Shown in pieces: positions 8,115-9,163 of a stretch of 9,163 nt of DNA. The notes under the pieces are model-generated. The model had not been told where the DNA came from and ran no database searches. It saw only the letters and a program-made list of their open reading frames with translations. Position 1 is the stretch's first letter, and each line of letters starts with the position of its first letter. The position numbers and the translations under genes were made by a program. The stretch is taken from NCBI GenBank assembly GCA_943327015.2, contig CALPVM020000069.1:1-9163 (forward strand). The letters are read 5' to 3'. Origin of the DNA: Akkermansia muciniphila (GTDB lineage: Bacteria; Pseudomonadota; Gammaproteobacteria; Burkholderiales; Burkholderiaceae_C).

Positions 8115-8147
8115 GGGCAAGTCACCGTAATGAGACCAATAAATGGA

Positions 8148-8184
8148 AAAGCCCGTAGCTACAGAGTGTGCAGCTTCGGGCTTT
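8148..8184 (-). terminator. Terminator-like hairpin between rpmF and plsX
   Basis: AAAGCCCG (8148-8155) pairs with CGGGCTTT (8177-8184). After one T-T mismatch, AGCT (8157-8160) pairs with AGCT (8172-8175), leaving an 11-base loop. On the transcribed strand the stem ends in GGGCTTTTCC, a four-base U run, so this looks like a rho-independent terminator with a short tail. It lies 17 bases after the rpmF stop. It probably terminates only in part, letting L32 message exceed plsX-fab message. It could also act as an RNA processing site or 3' stabiliser for the rpmF message. Confidence 0.65.
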
Positions 8185-8200
8185 GCGTAAACACGCTAAA

Positions 8201-8383
8201 TTAGGCTTCTGACTTGGTTTTTAAAACCTTGCGGCCACGGTAAAAACCGGTAGGGCTGATGTGGTGACGCAAGTGAACTTCACCAGTAGTGGACTCTACA
8301 GCAATGCCAGGAACATCCAAAGCATTGTGTGAGCGGTGCATACCGCGCTTGGAAGGTGACTTTTTGTTTTGTTGGACGGCCAT
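8201..8383 (-). CDS. rpmF: 50S ribosomal protein L32 (bL32)
   Basis: bL32 is a small basic protein of the large ribosomal subunit. The 60-residue product starts MAVQQNKKSPSKRGMHRSHN, the standard opening, and ends in a basic GFYRGRKVLK segment. It has no cysteines, so it is the zinc-free form. The ATG at 8383 is chosen because GGAG (8390-8393) lies six bases upstream; an in-frame start at 8449 would add 22 residues with no resemblance to L32 and overlap the leader. The order yceD-rpmF-plsX is widespread in proteobacteria and couples ribosome and lipid synthesis. Its own promoter and leader hairpin candidates lie just upstream. Confidence 0.98.
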   Translation of the reverse strand: MAVQQNKKSPSKRGMHRSHNALDVPGIAVESTTGEVHLRHHISPTGFYRGRKVLKTKSEA

Positions 8384-8402
8384 AATATGCTCCAGAGCGG
8401 AG

Positions 8403-8420
8403 GTGCTGCTTACGCAACAC
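8403..8420 (-). promoter_or_regulatory. Leader hairpin with GNRA-type loop ahead of rpmF
   Basis: On the transcribed strand GTGTTGC, loop GTAA, GCAGCAC can fold into a seven-base-pair stem with one G-U pair and a GNRA tetraloop, a stable arrangement. It ends 19 bases before the rpmF start and about nine bases before its ribosome-binding site, inside the short leader expected from the TATAAT box upstream. It could stabilise the message or bind a regulatory protein, but no function is shown. Confidence 0.35.
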
Positions 8421-8471
8421 GTTGGGTTAGTAAAAGGTGCACACACCAATATGAAATGTGCGAAGCCCCTG

Positions 8472-8477
8472 ATTATA
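8472..8477 (-). promoter_or_regulatory. Candidate -10 box of an rpmF promoter
   Basis: A perfect TATAAT on the transcribed strand lies in the 111-base yceD-rpmF gap, about 90 bases before the rpmF start. No good TTGACA-like -35 is visible at 16-18 bases upstream, and there is no TG extension. It is the best sigma-70-type -10 box I noticed in the intergenic gaps and could drive rpmF-plsX-fab separately from yceD. Confidence 0.4.
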
Positions 8478-8494
8478 ACGCATAGTAAGCATCA

Positions 8495-9043
8495 TCAGGC
8501 ACCGCCGCTTTTCTTAAGAGCCGCCAAAACAGCAAAAGGGTTGGGCTTTTGTGCTGTTTGTGCATCAAAATCAGAATCAGCAGCCTGAAACTTGACCGAC
8601 ACCGGACAAACATCATGGGTTGGTGCAGATGGCATTGCCATCAACAACTCGTCTTCCAGTAGTTCGAGCAGGTTAAAGTCGCGGCTCAGTGCCAGCACAT
8701 CTTCTTCTGATTCCTCGTCTTCAATGGCAGCCAGTTCTTCGGAAGCGACAAAGCGAAAATCGCGCTCAAAAGCAACATCAATATCTACCGGCCCCAAACA
8801 GCGCTGGCAAATAAGCGGTAATGTTACCTGTCCTGCAAGGTGTAACCAAGGTTCGTTAGCGCCAGCAGCATCCACCCGCATTTCAGCCTGGACGGTATAA
8901 CTGACCCAGCCTTCGCCACCCAGGCCTTGGGTTTCTTCAATCAAGCGGTCAAAGTGCGCCAAGCGCTCTTCAGCAGCAAACCGGCCGTTGCTTTGGGCAA
9001 AAGCTGTGACATGTACATGTTGTGGGTTAAATTCCTTGTTCAT
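8495..9043 (-). CDS. yceD: DUF177 protein YceD (23S rRNA accumulation factor)
   Basis: YceD/DUF177 proteins are widespread bacterial proteins encoded beside rpmF; in E. coli and plants they have been linked to 23S rRNA accumulation. The 182-residue product shows a CQRCLG motif (Cys79, Cys82) and a third cysteine in THDVCP (Cys146), a possible metal site. The central acidic stretch is IEDEESEEDVLALS (107-120), and the ending is KPNPFAVLAALK (166-177), typical of this family. The ATG at 9043 gives a full-length product; no clear Shine-Dalgarno sequence precedes it. It is 48 bases after the histidine kinase stop. Family assignment is secure; the molecular role is not. Confidence 0.92.
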   Translation of the reverse strand: MNKEFNPQHVHVTAFAQSNGRFAAEERLAHFDRLIEETQGLGGEGWVSYTVQAEMRVDAAGANEPWLHLAGQVTLPLICQRCLGPVDIDVAFERDFRFVASEELAAIEDEESEEDVLALSRDFNLLELLEDELLMAMPSAPTHDVCPVSVKFQAADSDFDAQTAQKPNPFAVLAALKKSGGA

Positions 9044-9091
9044 ACCGGGAGTGTAGCGGAAAGGGGCAAGTACGCTGCATTAACGCACCGA

Positions 9092-9163
9092 TCAAAGATA
9101 TGGCAAATAAACACTAAATGTAGTACCCACCCCCACTTCAGACTGCAAATCGATGCGTCCTTG
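9092..9163 (-). CDS. Sensor histidine kinase, last 23 codons, cut by window edge
   Basis: Reading leftward from the window edge, an open frame ends at TGA (9094-9092) and encodes QGRIDLQSEVGVGTTFSVYL followed by PYL. This is the classic end of a histidine kinase ATPase domain: G-x-I-x-x-x-S-E-x-G-x-G-T-x-F (the G2 box with GVGT) leading to a final beta strand and an LP-type terminus. It ends soon after the ATPase domain, so there is no attached C-terminal receiver domain. Sensor type, membrane topology and partner regulator are outside the window. The match is short but very characteristic. Too little is visible to name a gene. Confidence 0.8.
   Translation of the reverse strand, partial: QGRIDLQSEVGVGTTFSVYLPYL

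Noticed and set aside
8384..8449. N-terminal extension of rpmF
   Set aside because: The extra 22 residues do not resemble L32, and a good ribosome-binding site sits before the ATG at 8383.
1..9163. Mobile element, CRISPR, phage or defence system
   Set aside because: Every gap is under 120 bases and all genes are core housekeeping ones on one strand. I saw no transposase, integrase, direct repeat array or tRNA.

Overview
The window reads as a stretch of core chromosome from a betaproteobacterium, most likely Burkholderiales and close to Comamonadaceae. The basis is remembered family resemblance, not a search: the 60-residue L32, the acyl carrier protein, and a FabH opening with KRYSRITGTGSYLPP all look Comamonadaceae-like. 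Base composition looks only moderate in GC, low for that family. Every supported gene lies on the minus strand, so transcription runs from high to low coordinates.

In order of transcription the layout is: the last 23 codons of a sensor histidine kinase (9163-9092); yceD (DUF177); rpmF (ribosomal protein L32); plsX; fabH; fabD; fabG; acpP; fabF; a small two-helix membrane protein resembling YgfX/CptA; a periplasmic Do-family protease (mucD/degQ type); and the first 274 codons of lepA (elongation factor 4), which runs off the left edge. Genes are tightly packed: fabD and fabG overlap by 4 bases, most other gaps are 9-66 bases, and no gap reaches 120 bases.

The central block is the classical fatty acid and phospholipid synthesis cluster. 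FabD loads malonate onto the acyl carrier protein, FabH starts the chain, FabG reduces the beta-keto intermediate, FabF elongates it, and PlsX turns acyl-ACP into acyl-phosphate for phospholipid synthesis. Co-location of rpmF and yceD ties this to ribosome production, as in many proteobacteria. The left part (YgfX-like, Do protease, LepA) is the envelope-stress end of the locus, but the sigma-E genes rpoE-rseA-rseB expected there in many betaproteobacteria are missing.

Small regulatory candidates visible by eye are a TATAAT box and a GNRA-loop hairpin ahead of rpmF, a terminator-like hairpin between rpmF and plsX, and a weak inverted repeat ahead of acpP. I found no mobile element, tRNA, rRNA, CRISPR array or phage gene, and no convincing new biological system. 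The most useful observations are the missing sigma-E genes, the YgfX-like assignment, and the two hairpins around rpmF.
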